DNA from: Schlegelella_A sp036263655
GTDB taxonomy: Bacteria > Pseudomonadota > Gammaproteobacteria > Burkholderiales > Burkholderiaceae_C
NCBI GenBank assembly: GCA_036263655.1
Contig: DATAGP010000039.1
Location: forward strand, 30,650 to 94,649
Direction of reading: 5' to 3'
DNA: 64,000 nucleotides
The notes under the pieces were generated by a model. That model was not told the DNA's origin and did not search any database. It worked only from the letters and a program-made list of their open reading frames with translations. Shown in pieces: positions 35,373 to 44,561 of this stretch (its first letter is position 1; each line of letters starts with the position of its first letter). The position numbers and the translations under genes were made by a program.

Positions 35373-36341
35373 TCAGTCGGCCGTCGCGCCCACCGCCTTC
35401 GCGACCTTCTTGATCTTCTCGACCTCGCCGGCGACGAGCGTGCGCAGCTCGTCCGGGCTGCTCGCCACCGCCTCGGTCCCGAAGGAGAGGAACTGCGCCT
35501 TGACGTCGGGCATGTCGACGATCCGGCGGATCTCGGTGTTCAGGCGGGTGACGATGTCGGCGGGCATCCCCGGCGGGCCGACGACCGCCTGCCACGTCGA
35601 GAACGAGAAGCCGGGATAACCGGACTCGGCGATCGTCGGCACCTCGGGCGCGATGGCGGTGCGCGTCGGCGTCGCCACGGCGATCGGGTCGAGCTTGCCG
35701 GCCTTCACCTGCGCGATCACGTCGGAGATGTTGGCGAACATCACCTGCGTCGTGCCGGCCAGCATGTCCTGCATCGCCGGCGCGCCGCCCTTGTAGTGCA
35801 CCGTCACCCAGTCGAGCTTGGCGACCTGCTTGAACTGCTCGGCCGAGAGCCGGACGAGCGTCGTCGCGCCGGGCGAGGCGAGGTTCATCTTGCCCGGATG
35901 GGCCTTGGTGTAGGCGATCAGCTCGGCCATGTTCTTCACGCCGATGCCGGGCGTCGTCACGACGATGATGGGCACGGTCGCGACCATGGCGATCGGCGTG
36001 AAGTCCTTCACCGGGTCCCAGCTCAGCTTGTCGCTGAACGCCGGTGCGGCGGCGAAGGAGGTGGCGGCCATCATCAGCGTGTATCCGTCCGGCGCGGCGC
36101 GGGCCACCGCCTCCGAGGCGATGTTGCCGCTGGCGCCGGCGCGGTTCTCGACGATGACGGTCTGGCCGAGCGCCTGCGACAGCTTGGCGGCGACGACGCG
36201 CGCCGCGAGGTCGGTGGAGCCGCCGGGCGGGAAGCCGACCAGCATCCTGATCGGCCGGTTCGGGTACGGCTGGGCCGAGGCCGCGGTCGATGCGACGGCG
36301 GACGCCAGGGCACAGGCGGCGAGGACGAGCGCTTTCAGCAT
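35373..36341 (-). CDS. TTT (Bug-type) periplasmic solute-binding protein, copy 1
   Basis: 322 residues. Signal peptide (LVLAACALASAVASTAASA) then the Bug signature RPIRMLVGFPPGGSTDLAARVVAAKL; NLASPGATTLVRLSAEQFKQ and DVIAQVKAGKL complete the pattern. TctC proteins bind carboxylates and deliver them to a TctAB permease, but none is adjacent, so this is one of the many orphan Bug proteins of Burkholderiales. The ATG at 36341 has GGAGAG upstream. It lies 14 nt downstream of a second copy. Confidence 0.9.
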   Translation of the reverse strand: MLKALVLAACALASAVASTAASAQPYPNRPIRMLVGFPPGGSTDLAARVVAAKLSQALGQTVIVENRAGASGNIASEAVARAAPDGYTLMMAATSFAAAPAFSDKLSWDPVKDFTPIAMVATVPIIVVTTPGIGVKNMAELIAYTKAHPGKMNLASPGATTLVRLSAEQFKQVAKLDWVTVHYKGGAPAMQDMLAGTTQVMFANISDVIAQVKAGKLDPIAVATPTRTAIAPEVPTIAESGYPGFSFSTWQAVVGPPGMPADIVTRLNTEIRRIVDMPDVKAQFLSFGTEAVASSPDELRTLVAGEVEKIKKVAKAVGATAD

Positions 36342-36355
36342 GGTTGTCTCTCCGT

Positions 36356-37312
36356 TCATTCGGGTTGGATGGCGGCGGCCTTGCTCACCCGCCGCCAGGT
36401 CTCGATGTCGTCGCGCAGGAACCTCGCGAATTCCTCCGGCGTGCCGGGCACGATCTCCATGCCCATGCCGGCGAGCTTGTCCTGCACGTCGCGCATCGCC
36501 AGCACGGCGGCGGTGTCGTCGCGGATCTTCCGGATCACTGCCTCCGGCGTGCCCGCGGGGGCGAGCAGGCCTTGCCAGACGGAGGTGTCGACCTTCGGCG
36601 CGACGGTCTCGGCGAGCGTCGGCACGTCGGGCAGCATCGGCGCGCGCTTGGCGGTCGTCACCGCGAGCGCGCGCAGCTTGCCGGCGCGAACGTGCGGCGT
36701 GGCCTCGGCGACGTTGACGATCATCGCCTGCACCTGGCCGCCGAGCACTGCCTGCAGCGCGGGCGCGCCGCCGGCATACGGGACCATGACGATGTCGATG
36801 TTCGTGACCTGCTTGATCAGCTCGAAGGTCATGCGCTGGCCGCTCGATGCACCCGGCGCGGCGAAGTTGAGCTTGCCCGGGCTCGCGCGCACGTGGGCGA
36901 TGAATTCGCCGATCGTCTTGGCCGGCACGTCGGGGTGCACGACGAGCACGTTCGGGATCGTCGAGACCAGGGTGATGGGAGCCAGGTCGCGCAGCGCGTC
37001 GTAGCCGACCTGCGCGAACACGCTCGGGCTGATCGACAGGGCCGTCGTCGCCAGCAGCAGCGTGTGGCCGTCGGGCGGCGCCTTGGCGACCTGCGCCGTG
37101 CCGATGTTCGCGCCGGCGCCCGGCTTGTTGTCGACGACGACCGGCTGGCCCCACGTGGTCGCGAGCTTGGTGGCGAGCAGGCGCGCCGTGATGTCGGTCG
37201 AGCCGCCTGGCGGAAAGGCGACCACCAGCCGCACCGGCTTGGTCGGGAACGTGCCCTGCGCGTGCACGAGCGAGGCGAGGGTGAGGAGGAGGGCGGCGAC
37301 GAGCGTGCGCAT
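36356..37312 (-). CDS. TTT (Bug-type) periplasmic solute-binding protein, copy 2
   Basis: 318 residues. Signal peptide (LVAALLLTLASLVHA) then KPVRLVVAFPPGGSTDITARLLATKL, and later NFAAPGASSGQRMTFELIKQ. Clearly related to its neighbour but diverged over most of its length, so the two probably bind different ligands rather than being recent duplicates. It follows the enolase-superfamily gene by 10 nt, suggesting its ligand is that enzyme's substrate or a relative. Confidence 0.9.
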   Translation of the reverse strand: MRTLVAALLLTLASLVHAQGTFPTKPVRLVVAFPPGGSTDITARLLATKLATTWGQPVVVDNKPGAGANIGTAQVAKAPPDGHTLLLATTALSISPSVFAQVGYDALRDLAPITLVSTIPNVLVVHPDVPAKTIGEFIAHVRASPGKLNFAAPGASSGQRMTFELIKQVTNIDIVMVPYAGGAPALQAVLGGQVQAMIVNVAEATPHVRAGKLRALAVTTAKRAPMLPDVPTLAETVAPKVDTSVWQGLLAPAGTPEAVIRKIRDDTAAVLAMRDVQDKLAGMGMEIVPGTPEEFARFLRDDIETWRRVSKAAAIQPE

Positions 37313-37322
37313 GAGCGCTCCT

Positions 37323-38453
37323 TCAGAACGACAGCGGGAGCGCGAAGCGGCGCAGCTTGGTCTCGTCGACGACGACGCCGAGGCCGGGCGCTTTCGGCAC
37401 GAAGGCGACCTGGTCGCGGATCGGCAGCGGCTCCGCGAGGTAGTCCTCGGCGATGAACTGCGGTCCGTTCAGGTCGACCGGCAGACGGATGCCGTAGGCG
37501 GCGAACAGATGCACCGAGGCGGCGAAGCCGATCGGCGCGTCCATGAGGCCGGAGCCGATCAGCGTCAGGCCGGCATTGAGGGCGAGGTCGCACATCTGCC
37601 GCGCATAGTGCAGCCCGCCGACCTTGGAGACCTTGATGGCCAGGCCCTCGACGGCCTCGCGCCGGATCATCTCGATGACGAAGGGCAGGCCGATCGCCGC
37701 CTCGTCGAGCGCGATGGTCATGCCGCTCGCCGAGAGCAGCTTCTTCATCGCGTAGACGTCGCTCATCGGCACCGGCTGCTCGAAGAGCGTGATGCCGAGC
37801 TTCTCGAAGGCGCGCGACAGCGTCAGCGCCTCGTCGAGCGTGTAGCCCTGGTTGGCGTCGACCCACACGTAGGCGCCGCGCGCGGCGTCGACGACGGCGC
37901 GGGCGATGTCGGCATCGCGATCCTTGCGATGCCCGACCTTGACCTTGAAGCCGCGGTAGCCCTCGGCCAGCGCGACTTCCGTGATCTGCGCCGCTTCCTC
38001 GGGCGAGCCGGCCGAGACGAGCCGGGCCAGGCTCACCGAATCGGCACGCTTGGCGCCGAGCCAGCTCTGCAGGGTGATGCCGAGCCGCTTGCCGATCAGG
38101 TCGTGCACGGCAAGATCGATGGCGCACTTGGCGATCGGCTGGCCCGGGTCGAGGCCGACCGCGAGCTCGGCGTTCATCTTCGCGTGCAGGCCGGCGATGT
38201 CGAAGAGGTCATGGCCGATGACCGCCGGCGCGAGGTACTGGCGGATCGAGCTCACGCAGGATTCCAGCGTCTCCGCCGACCAGCGCCGCGACGGACCGGC
38301 CTCGCCCCAGCCGACGTGGCCGTCGCTGTCGGTCATCTTCACCAGCGCCACGCGCTTGCCTTCCTCGAGCGTGCGCGTCGGCCCGCGCGGCAGCGTCAGC
38401 ACGGCCTTCATCGGCAGGCGGACGGGGAAGACCTCGATCGATGCGATGTTCAT
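37323..38453 (-). CDS. Enolase-superfamily enzyme, muconate-lactonizing/mandelate-racemase type
   Basis: 376 residues. N-terminal capping domain (MNIASIEVFPVRLPMKAVLTLPRG), then the barrel with catalytic KxK in YRGFKVKVGHRKD. The three metal ligands are in VWVDANQGY (Asp), LFEQPVP (Glu) and IALDEAAIG (Asp), and the second Lys in AIKVSKVGG. This fits the MLE subgroup (muconate cycloisomerase, dipeptide epimerase or N-acylamino-acid racemase); the reaction cannot be picked from sequence alone. In an operon with a DUF3604 protein and two orphan Bug proteins. Confidence 0.85.
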   Translation of the reverse strand: MNIASIEVFPVRLPMKAVLTLPRGPTRTLEEGKRVALVKMTDSDGHVGWGEAGPSRRWSAETLESCVSSIRQYLAPAVIGHDLFDIAGLHAKMNAELAVGLDPGQPIAKCAIDLAVHDLIGKRLGITLQSWLGAKRADSVSLARLVSAGSPEEAAQITEVALAEGYRGFKVKVGHRKDRDADIARAVVDAARGAYVWVDANQGYTLDEALTLSRAFEKLGITLFEQPVPMSDVYAMKKLLSASGMTIALDEAAIGLPFVIEMIRREAVEGLAIKVSKVGGLHYARQMCDLALNAGLTLIGSGLMDAPIGFAASVHLFAAYGIRLPVDLNGPQFIAEDYLAEPLPIRDQVAFVPKAPGLGVVVDETKLRRFALPLSF

Positions 38454-38462
38454 GAGCGAGGC

Positions 38463-39953
38463 TCAGCGGTGGTTGAAGAAGACCGGGCTGGCCCAGGCGA
38501 CGTGGCCGTTCTTCTGCCGTGCCCGAAGGTACACGTGCGAGCGGCCGGCCGGCACGGCAAGCGTGCAGCGGCCCCGCAGCGACGACGCCGCCATCGGCAG
38601 CAGCCGGTGCCACTGCCAGCCTTCCTTCGGGAAGCCGCCGGTGAATCGGTGGTGCGAGCCGGCGTGCAGCTCGGCGATGCGCACCGACGAGCTCTGGGCC
38701 ACGGGCTCGGTGAGGTCGAGGGTGAGCACGGTCGCGGCGCTCGCCTCGAGCTCCAGGACGACGCTCTGGTTCGGGTTCTCGCGGTAGGCCTGATGCCGGG
38801 CGGTGTACGAGCGGATCGAGAGCGAGCCGTCGCCCGAGCGCTCGAAGCGATGGCGCCGACGCTCGTCGAAGGGCATCGACTGCAGGCACGGGAAGTGTCG
38901 CAGCAGCCGCCCCTCGTGCACGCCGACCTGCATCGCCCAGTCGCAGATGCGGTCGAGCGCGAGCGCGCCCCAAGGGCCCCAGCCCCACTCGAGCCGGACC
39001 TGAACCGGGGCCGCCAGTGCGTCGTCGAGCCCGACGAGCTCCGCGGCGAAAGCGCGATGCACGACCTGGCCGTCCTGGATGATCTCGACGACGTCGATCT
39101 CGTCGCGGCCGCGCACGTCGAAGGCGACCTCGACCTGCGTGCCGGCGTCGATCGTCGCCCCCATCGGCGCACCGTCGACGGCGAAGTCGACCTCGATGCG
39201 GTCGCCGGTGAGCGCGTAGGTGCGGCGGGCGCGGATGGCGTCGAAGATGCCTTCGCGGCTGAAGTCCTCGACCAGCGCGGCCATCAGGCCTTCGCCGTAA
39301 GCACCGGGGAAGCCGGCGTGATCGTCCGACGAGCCGACGAAGCCGAAGCGCAGTCCCGCCTGCAGGCCGGCGCGCGCCGTGTTCGACGTCTGCCGGCCGC
39401 CCATCGAATGGCTGAAGTAGGTGAAGGGCCCGCGGTCTTCCTCGCCGTTGCCGTGCTCGGAGTAGATCTCGACGACGGGCGTGCACTCCTCGTCGAAGGC
39501 TTCCCAGTTCACGCCGCGGCTGCCGCTCGGATAGGCCAGGTGGTGCGGGATCATGAGCGCGCGCTCCTCGACGCAGAAGCGCCGCAGCCGCTGGGGGTCG
39601 TCGGTGTGGAAGAGCGGCCGATGGTCGCCGGGAAAGACGACGCACTGGTCGCCCCAGCGCGAGGAGTGCCACTCGAAGCCGAGGAAGGCACAGAACTCCG
39701 CATCGCGGTTGCCGTCGGCGATGACCTGCTGGACGCGCGGCCAGGTGTCCTTGAGCCGCTGGAAGCCCAGGGTCCAGTGCCGCTCGCGCTGCCCTTCCAT
39801 GGCCGGCATGTCGTGCCAGCCGGAGTGGCCGGTGAAGGCGAAGAAATCGAGATGGCTGCGCGCGATCTCGAGCGAGCGCTCGATCGAGCCCACCCCGTAG
39901 CCGTGCGCGTTGTGGTTGTGGATGTCGCCGTAGAGGATGCGGTAGTCGCTCAT
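38463..39953 (-). CDS. DUF3604/PHP-like metal-dependent hydrolase
   Basis: 496 residues. PHP-type metal motifs are visible: ILYGDIHNHNAHGYGVG at the start, FFAFTGHSGWHD, then MIPHHLAYPSG and FVGSSDDHAGFPGAYG. The C-terminal 250 residues are beta-rich and of unknown role. DUF3604 proteins are putative phosphoesterases or metal-dependent hydrolases. First gene of an operon with the enolase-superfamily enzyme (9 nt gap) and the Bug proteins, so it may open or cleave the substrate imported by the latter. Confidence 0.82.
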   Translation of the reverse strand: MSDYRILYGDIHNHNAHGYGVGSIERSLEIARSHLDFFAFTGHSGWHDMPAMEGQRERHWTLGFQRLKDTWPRVQQVIADGNRDAEFCAFLGFEWHSSRWGDQCVVFPGDHRPLFHTDDPQRLRRFCVEERALMIPHHLAYPSGSRGVNWEAFDEECTPVVEIYSEHGNGEEDRGPFTYFSHSMGGRQTSNTARAGLQAGLRFGFVGSSDDHAGFPGAYGEGLMAALVEDFSREGIFDAIRARRTYALTGDRIEVDFAVDGAPMGATIDAGTQVEVAFDVRGRDEIDVVEIIQDGQVVHRAFAAELVGLDDALAAPVQVRLEWGWGPWGALALDRICDWAMQVGVHEGRLLRHFPCLQSMPFDERRRHRFERSGDGSLSIRSYTARHQAYRENPNQSVVLELEASAATVLTLDLTEPVAQSSSVRIAELHAGSHHRFTGGFPKEGWQWHRLLPMAASSLRGRCTLAVPAGRSHVYLRARQKNGHVAWASPVFFNHR

Positions 39954-39969
39954 GTGCGACAGCGTCGGG

Positions 39970-40170
39970 CTAGCGGAGGGCGATGGTGCCGTCGAAGTTC
40001 ACCTTCAGCCCGAGGGCGGGGATCTCGAGCGTCATCGTGGCCGGAAAGGAATCGGGCGCACTGCCGGCCGCCAGCACCTTGGCGACGGCCTGCTCGATCT
40101 CGCGCTGCGAGTTGACGCCCACCATCTTGAGGAACTTGCGGGTGCTCAGGTTCAAGGTCTCGTCGTCCAT
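39970..40170 (-). CDS. DUF6494-family small protein
   Basis: A 66-residue protein: MDDETLNLSTRKFLKMVGVNSQREIE, a helix, then MTLEIPALGLKVNFDGTIAL. This matches DUF6494 as I know it; the role is unknown. It precedes the DUF3604 gene by 16 nt on the same strand and may lead that operon. Divergent from the FAD monooxygenase, 102 nt between starts. GGAG precedes the ATG. Confidence 0.75.
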   Translation of the reverse strand: MDDETLNLSTRKFLKMVGVNSQREIEQAVAKVLAAGSAPDSFPATMTLEIPALGLKVNFDGTIALR

Positions 40171-40272
40171 CGGGATCTCCTCGGGATGCAGGCCAGGGTC
40201 GAGGCGCCGGCGCGGCGCCGTGGAGCCCCTCGGACCATTGTCGACCAGCGGATCGCCGACACTGCCCAGAAG

Positions 40273-41997
40273 GTGAAAGAAGAAGCGCTCACCGGTCCTG
40301 CCGCCGGCATCGGCCCGGCCGAAGCCGAGGTCGACGTCCTCATCGTCGGCGGCGGTCCCTGCGGCCTGATGCTGGCCAACGAGCTCGGCCGCCGTGGCGT
40401 CTCGGCCCTGCTCGTCGACGACAAGCCGTCCACGGCCTTCAACCCGCAGGCGAACGCGACGCAGGCCCGGACCATGGAGCACTTCCGCCGCCTCGGCTTC
40501 GCCGACGAGGTCCGTGCCCTCGGCCTGCCGGCCGACTTCCCGACCGACATCGCCTACTTCACGCGTTTCGCCGCGCACGAGCTGGCCCGCTTCCGCCTGC
40601 CGTCGGCGCGCGAGGCCAAGGCCGCGGTCACGACGCTCGCCGGCTCGTGGAGCGCGGCCGAGCTGCCGCACCGCGTCTCGCAGAAGTTCGTCGAGCAGGT
40701 GCTCCGCCGCCACGCCGAGGCGCTGCCCGGCATCGCCATTCGTTACGGCTGGCGCCTGGAGCGCTTCCGCGACGACGGGCACGCCGTCGCCGCGACGGTC
40801 GAGCGTGTGGCCGACGGCCGCCGCCGCGAGGTCCGCGGCCGCTTCCTGGTCGGCGCCGACGGGCCGCGCAGCAGCGTGCGCCAGCAGCTTGGCTGGCGCT
40901 ACGGCGGGGAGACGGGCGTGCAGCGCGACTTCATGGGCGGCCGCATGCTGGCCGTCTACCTGCGCTCGCCCGAGTTCTACGCCGCCGTGCCGCACCCGCC
41001 GGCGTGGATGAACGTCAGCTTCAACCGCGAGCGGCGCGCCTTCATGGCGGCCATCGACGGGCGCGGCGAGTTCGCCTTCCACACCCAGCTGCGGCACGGC
41101 GAGCGCGAGGAGGACCTGACGGAAGCCGACGCGCTGGCGATGTTCCGCTCCGCCGCGGGTGCCGCGCTGCCGGCCGAGATCCTGTCGCGGCGCGCCTGGA
41201 CGGCCGGACACTGCCTCGTCGCCGAGCGGTTCCAGCAGGGGCGGGTCTTCATCGGCGGCGACGCCGCTCATCTCTTCACGCCGACCGGCGGCCTCGGCTA
41301 CAACACCGCCGTCGAGGACGCGGTCAACCTCGGCTGGAAGCTCGCGGCGGTGATCCGGGGCCAGGCCTCGGCGGCGCTGCTCGACACGTACGAGCAGGAA
41401 CGCCGGCCGGTCGCGCTGCGCAACACCGCCTATGCAAGGCGGTTCGCCGACTCGCTGGGCCTCTTCGAGCCCGACCCGGACATCGAGTCCGACAGCGCCT
41501 CCGGCGCGGCGGCACGCGCCCGTGCCGGCGCCTACCTCGAGGCGCACGGCCGCCTCGAGTTCGACATCCCCGGCGTCACCTTCGGCGCTCGCTACGACGA
41601 CTCCGACGCGATCGTTCCCGACGGCAGCGACCCGCCGCCCGACTCGCCGAACGTCTACACCCCGAGCGCCTGCCCGGGCGGCCGTGCGCCGCATCGCTGG
41701 CTCGGGGAAGCGGAGTCGCTCTACGACCGGTTCGGCTTCGAATGGACCCTGCTCCGGCTCGGCGGAGCGCCAGACGCCGCCCGGCCGCTCGTCGAGGCGG
41801 CGGCCCGGCTCGGCGTGCCGCTCCGTCTCGTGCCGATCGCCGACGCCGGCCTGCGCGAGCTCTACGGCGCCGACCTCGCCCTGATCCGCCCCGACCAAGT
41901 GGTGGCATGGCGCGGCAACGCCCCGGCGCAGCCGTCGGCGATCCTCGGCAGGCTGCTCGGGCGACTCCAGGACGGGCCGCGGAAGCTGCGAAACTAG
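40273..41997 (+). CDS. FAD-dependent monooxygenase of the phenol-hydroxylase (PheA/TfdB) type
   Basis: About 574 residues. Rossmann motif VDVLIVGGGPCGLMLANELGRRG, the middle FAD motif VGADGPRSSVRQQLG, and GD motif VFIGGDAAHLFTPTGGLGYNTAVEDAVNLGWKLA mark a class A flavoprotein hydroxylase. Such enzymes use NAD(P)H and oxygen to hydroxylate phenolic or polyketide-like substrates. No ATG lies near the start; GTG at 40273 is the best candidate, with a weak ribosome site, so the N-terminus is uncertain. It is 27 nt upstream of a universal stress gene, apparently in the same transcript. Confidence 0.82.
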   Translation: MKEEALTGPAAGIGPAEAEVDVLIVGGGPCGLMLANELGRRGVSALLVDDKPSTAFNPQANATQARTMEHFRRLGFADEVRALGLPADFPTDIAYFTRFAAHELARFRLPSAREAKAAVTTLAGSWSAAELPHRVSQKFVEQVLRRHAEALPGIAIRYGWRLERFRDDGHAVAATVERVADGRRREVRGRFLVGADGPRSSVRQQLGWRYGGETGVQRDFMGGRMLAVYLRSPEFYAAVPHPPAWMNVSFNRERRAFMAAIDGRGEFAFHTQLRHGEREEDLTEADALAMFRSAAGAALPAEILSRRAWTAGHCLVAERFQQGRVFIGGDAAHLFTPTGGLGYNTAVEDAVNLGWKLAAVIRGQASAALLDTYEQERRPVALRNTAYARRFADSLGLFEPDPDIESDSASGAAARARAGAYLEAHGRLEFDIPGVTFGARYDDSDAIVPDGSDPPPDSPNVYTPSACPGGRAPHRWLGEAESLYDRFGFEWTLLRLGGAPDAARPLVEAAARLGVPLRLVPIADAGLRELYGADLALIRPDQVVAWRGNAPAQPSAILGRLLGRLQDGPRKLRN

Positions 41998-42023
41998 GCG
42001 GCGGACCAATCCCGGAGATCGCC

Positions 42024-42446
42024 ATGAAGATCCTGATCGCCGCCGACGGCAGCGACTACACCAAGCGGATGCTGGCCTACATCGCCGCGCACGACGACTG
42101 GCTCGGCAAGCACCACGAGTACACCGTGCTCACGGCCGTGCTCGCCGTCCCGTCCCGCGCGGCGTCTTTCGTGGGCACCGCGGCCGTGACGCAGTTCCAC
42201 GAGGACGACGCCGAGGCCGTATTCCGGCCGATCCGTGCCTTCTTCCAGCAGCAGGGCATCGACGCGAAGTTCGTCTATGCCGTCGGCCACGCCGCCGAGG
42301 TCATCGCCACGCACGCCGAGGACGGGCGTTTCGACATGCTGATCATGGGCTCGCGCGGCCACGGCGAGGTCATCAACCTGGTGCTGGGCTCGGTCGTCAC
42401 CAAGGTCCTGGCGCGGACCTCGACCCCGGTGCTGCTCATCCGCTGA
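42024..42446 (+). CDS. Universal stress protein, ATP-binding type
   Basis: 140 residues, one UspA domain: MKILIAADGSDYTKRML at the start and the ATP-binding motif MGSRGHGEVINLVLGSVVTKVLARTSTPVLLI at the end (G-2x-G-9x-G-S). ATP-binding Usp proteins are usually induced by starvation or respiratory stress. It lies between the monooxygenase (27 nt) and a second, longer Usp (17 nt). Confidence 0.9.
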   Translation: MKILIAADGSDYTKRMLAYIAAHDDWLGKHHEYTVLTAVLAVPSRAASFVGTAAVTQFHEDDAEAVFRPIRAFFQQQGIDAKFVYAVGHAAEVIATHAEDGRFDMLIMGSRGHGEVINLVLGSVVTKVLARTSTPVLLIR

Positions 42447-42462
42447 GGGCCCTGCGGCGACG

Positions 42463-43281
42463 ATGTCGATCAAGTCGATCCTGCTCCACGTCGATGCAAC
42501 GTCGGCGGCAGTCGGACGGCTCCAGGTCGCGCTTCGCCTCGCGCATCGGCTCGACGCGCGCCTGACCGCGGCGTTCGGCGCCTCGTGGGACGACCGGGCG
42601 TCCTTCGCTTACTCGGCGGCCGCGGCGCTCGAAGGCGAGAGCGGTCACGCGGCCGCGCACCGGGCAGCGCTCGACCGCCTGCGCCGGCATCCCGGCGTCG
42701 ATGCCGTGGCCGTCGCCTGGTGCGACATCGTCGGCGAGGCGATCACGCCGGGCTTCGTGGCCGAAGCCGTCTACGCGGACCTGCTCATCGTCGGGCAGCA
42801 GGCTCGCGTCGCGGAGCCAGGCTCGCCGCCGCCGGGATTCGCGGAGTCGGCGATCCTGCAGAGCGGCCGACCGGCGCTGGTGGTGCCGGCGGCCTTCCGC
42901 CATGTCGACGTCGCGCGTTCTGCCCTGGTCGCCTGGAACGGGTCGATGCCGTCGGTGCGCGCGCTGAGCGGCGCCTTGCCGCTGCTGCAGGCCGCCGAGC
43001 ACGTGCACGTCGTCTCGTGGACGCGCCATGCGCCGCTGGCACCGTTCAGCCGGATCGATGTCGGCGAGTACCTGGCGCGGCACGGAGTGCGCGCCGAGAT
43101 CCACGGGCAGGCGCCGTCGGCGAATGTCGGCGGCGCGCTCGCGGCGATGGCGCGCGAGCTGTCGTCCGACCTGATCGTGATGGGCTGCTACGGGCACAGC
43201 CGCGCGACCGAGCGCGTCTTCGGCGGCACGTCGCGATCGATCCTCGCCACCACCGACGTGCCGGTGCTGATGGCGCACTGA
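42463..43281 (+). CDS. Tandem-domain universal stress protein
   Basis: 272 residues. N-terminal half (MSIKSILLHVDATSAAVGRLQVALRLAHRLDARL) is a degenerate Usp domain without the ATP motif. The C-terminal half ends MGCYGHSRATERVFGGTSRSILATTDVPVLMAH and keeps the G-x-G-9x-G pattern with substitutions. Two-domain Usp proteins are common in Burkholderiales; the partner is unknown. Translated just after the single-domain Usp. Confidence 0.85.
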   Translation: MSIKSILLHVDATSAAVGRLQVALRLAHRLDARLTAAFGASWDDRASFAYSAAAALEGESGHAAAHRAALDRLRRHPGVDAVAVAWCDIVGEAITPGFVAEAVYADLLIVGQQARVAEPGSPPPGFAESAILQSGRPALVVPAAFRHVDVARSALVAWNGSMPSVRALSGALPLLQAAEHVHVVSWTRHAPLAPFSRIDVGEYLARHGVRAEIHGQAPSANVGGALAAMARELSSDLIVMGCYGHSRATERVFGGTSRSILATTDVPVLMAH

Positions 43282-43349
43282 GGCGGCGACGGAATGACCC
43301 TGGTGTCGTGCGGCCGACGCCGCCATGCGGGGCAACCCCGATACGCCAT

Positions 43350-43373
43350 TTGCGAAAAGTTGACCGGAGTCAA
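43350..43373 (+). promoter_or_regulatory. FNR-like box upstream of tctC, copy A of the shared 24-bp element
   Basis: Core TTGAC-CGGA-GTCAA at 43360-43373, preceded by TTGCGAAAAG. It is identical at 21 of 24 positions to the element at 48217-48240. It lies 84 nt before the tctC ATG. No convincing -10 at the FNR class II distance was found here. Confidence 0.65.
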
Positions 43374-43457
43374 GGTGAAACCCTGAAGCCGCCCCGCAGC
43401 ATCACGCGTTGAGATTCGGGACCCCCTTCGGGCGCCTCGACGAACAGGAGACACAGG

Positions 43458-44474
43458 ATGAAGAGCTTCATTTCGCCATTCCGCACCGGCCCCGCGAAGG
43501 CCTGTGCCGCAGCCCTCCTCGCGTTCGCCGCCATCGCGCCGGCGCACGCCTGGGAGCCCAGCAAGCCGGTCGAGTTCGTGATCCCGGCCGGCACCGGCGG
43601 CGGCGCCGACCAGATGGCGCGCCTGATCCAGGGCATCGTCGTCAAGCACAAGCTGATGAAGGAGCCGCTGGTCGTCGTCAACAAGTCGGGCGGTGCCGGC
43701 GCCGAGGGCTTCCTCTCGGTCAAGGAGGCCAAGGGCGACCCGCACAAGATCATCATCACGCTGTCGAACCTGTTCACCACGCCGATGGCCACGGGCGTGC
43801 CGTTCAGCTGGAAGGACATGACGCCGGTCGCGATGCTGGCGCTCGACCAGTTCGTGCTCTGGGTCAACGCCAGCGAGCCCTACAAGACGGCGAACGAGTA
43901 CATCGCCGCCGTCAAGAAGGCCGGTCCGAACAAGTTCAAGATGGCCGGCACCGGCTCCAAGCAGGAAGACCAGATCATCACCGTCGCGCTCGAGAAGGCG
44001 ACCGGCACCAAGTTCATCTACGTGCCGTTCAAGGGCGGCGGCGAGGTCGCCGTGCAGCTGGTCGGCGGCCACGTCAACTCGACGGTCAACAACCCCATCG
44101 AGGCGGTCGCACAGTGGCGCGCGGGCAGCCTGCGGCCGCTCTGCGTGTTCGACGACGAGCGCATGCCCTTCAAGGCCAAGGTGACCGACACCCAGTCGTG
44201 GTACGACATCCCGACCTGCAAGGAATCGGGCGTGCCGACCGACTACACCATGCTGCGCGGCATCTTCATGGCGCCGGGCGTCACGCCCGACCAGCAGGCG
44301 TTCTACGTCGACCTGCTGAACAAGGTCCGCGCCACCCCCGACTGGAAGGAGTACCTCGAGAAGGGCGCCTTCAACCCGACCTTCATGACCGGGCCGCAGT
44401 TCACGAAGTGGCTCGAGAACGCCGAGGCGACGCACCGCACGCTGATGACCGAGGCCGGCTTCCTGGCCAAGTAG
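43458..44474 (+). CDS. tctC: TTT transporter solute-binding protein of a complete system
   Basis: 338 residues. Signal peptide (CAAALLAFAAIAPAHA). The mature start KPVEFVIPAGTGGGADQMARL differs from the FPPGGSTD of the orphan Bug proteins at 35.4-37.3 kb, placing it in another subgroup. NKSGGAGAEGF and GHVNSTVNNPIEAV follow. It delivers a carboxylate, most likely oxalate or a related dicarboxylate given the downstream genes, to the TctAB permease. First gene of the transport operon, with the FNR-like box 84 nt upstream. Confidence 0.9.
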   Translation: MKSFISPFRTGPAKACAAALLAFAAIAPAHAWEPSKPVEFVIPAGTGGGADQMARLIQGIVVKHKLMKEPLVVVNKSGGAGAEGFLSVKEAKGDPHKIIITLSNLFTTPMATGVPFSWKDMTPVAMLALDQFVLWVNASEPYKTANEYIAAVKKAGPNKFKMAGTGSKQEDQIITVALEKATGTKFIYVPFKGGGEVAVQLVGGHVNSTVNNPIEAVAQWRAGSLRPLCVFDDERMPFKAKVTDTQSWYDIPTCKESGVPTDYTMLRGIFMAPGVTPDQQAFYVDLLNKVRATPDWKEYLEKGAFNPTFMTGPQFTKWLENAEATHRTLMTEAGFLAK

Positions 44475-44561
44475 TCGCCGCTCGCCAGCCGAGCCCCGGG
44501 AGGCGGCCGCCGCGTGAGCGGCCGCCGCCTCGACCCACGCGAAGAACGAGGAGGAGCCTTC

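Noticed and set aside
44514..44561. GTG at 44514 as the tctB start
   Set aside because: It adds an Arg-rich 16-residue leader; the TTG at 44562 has a strong GAGGAGG site at the usual distance.
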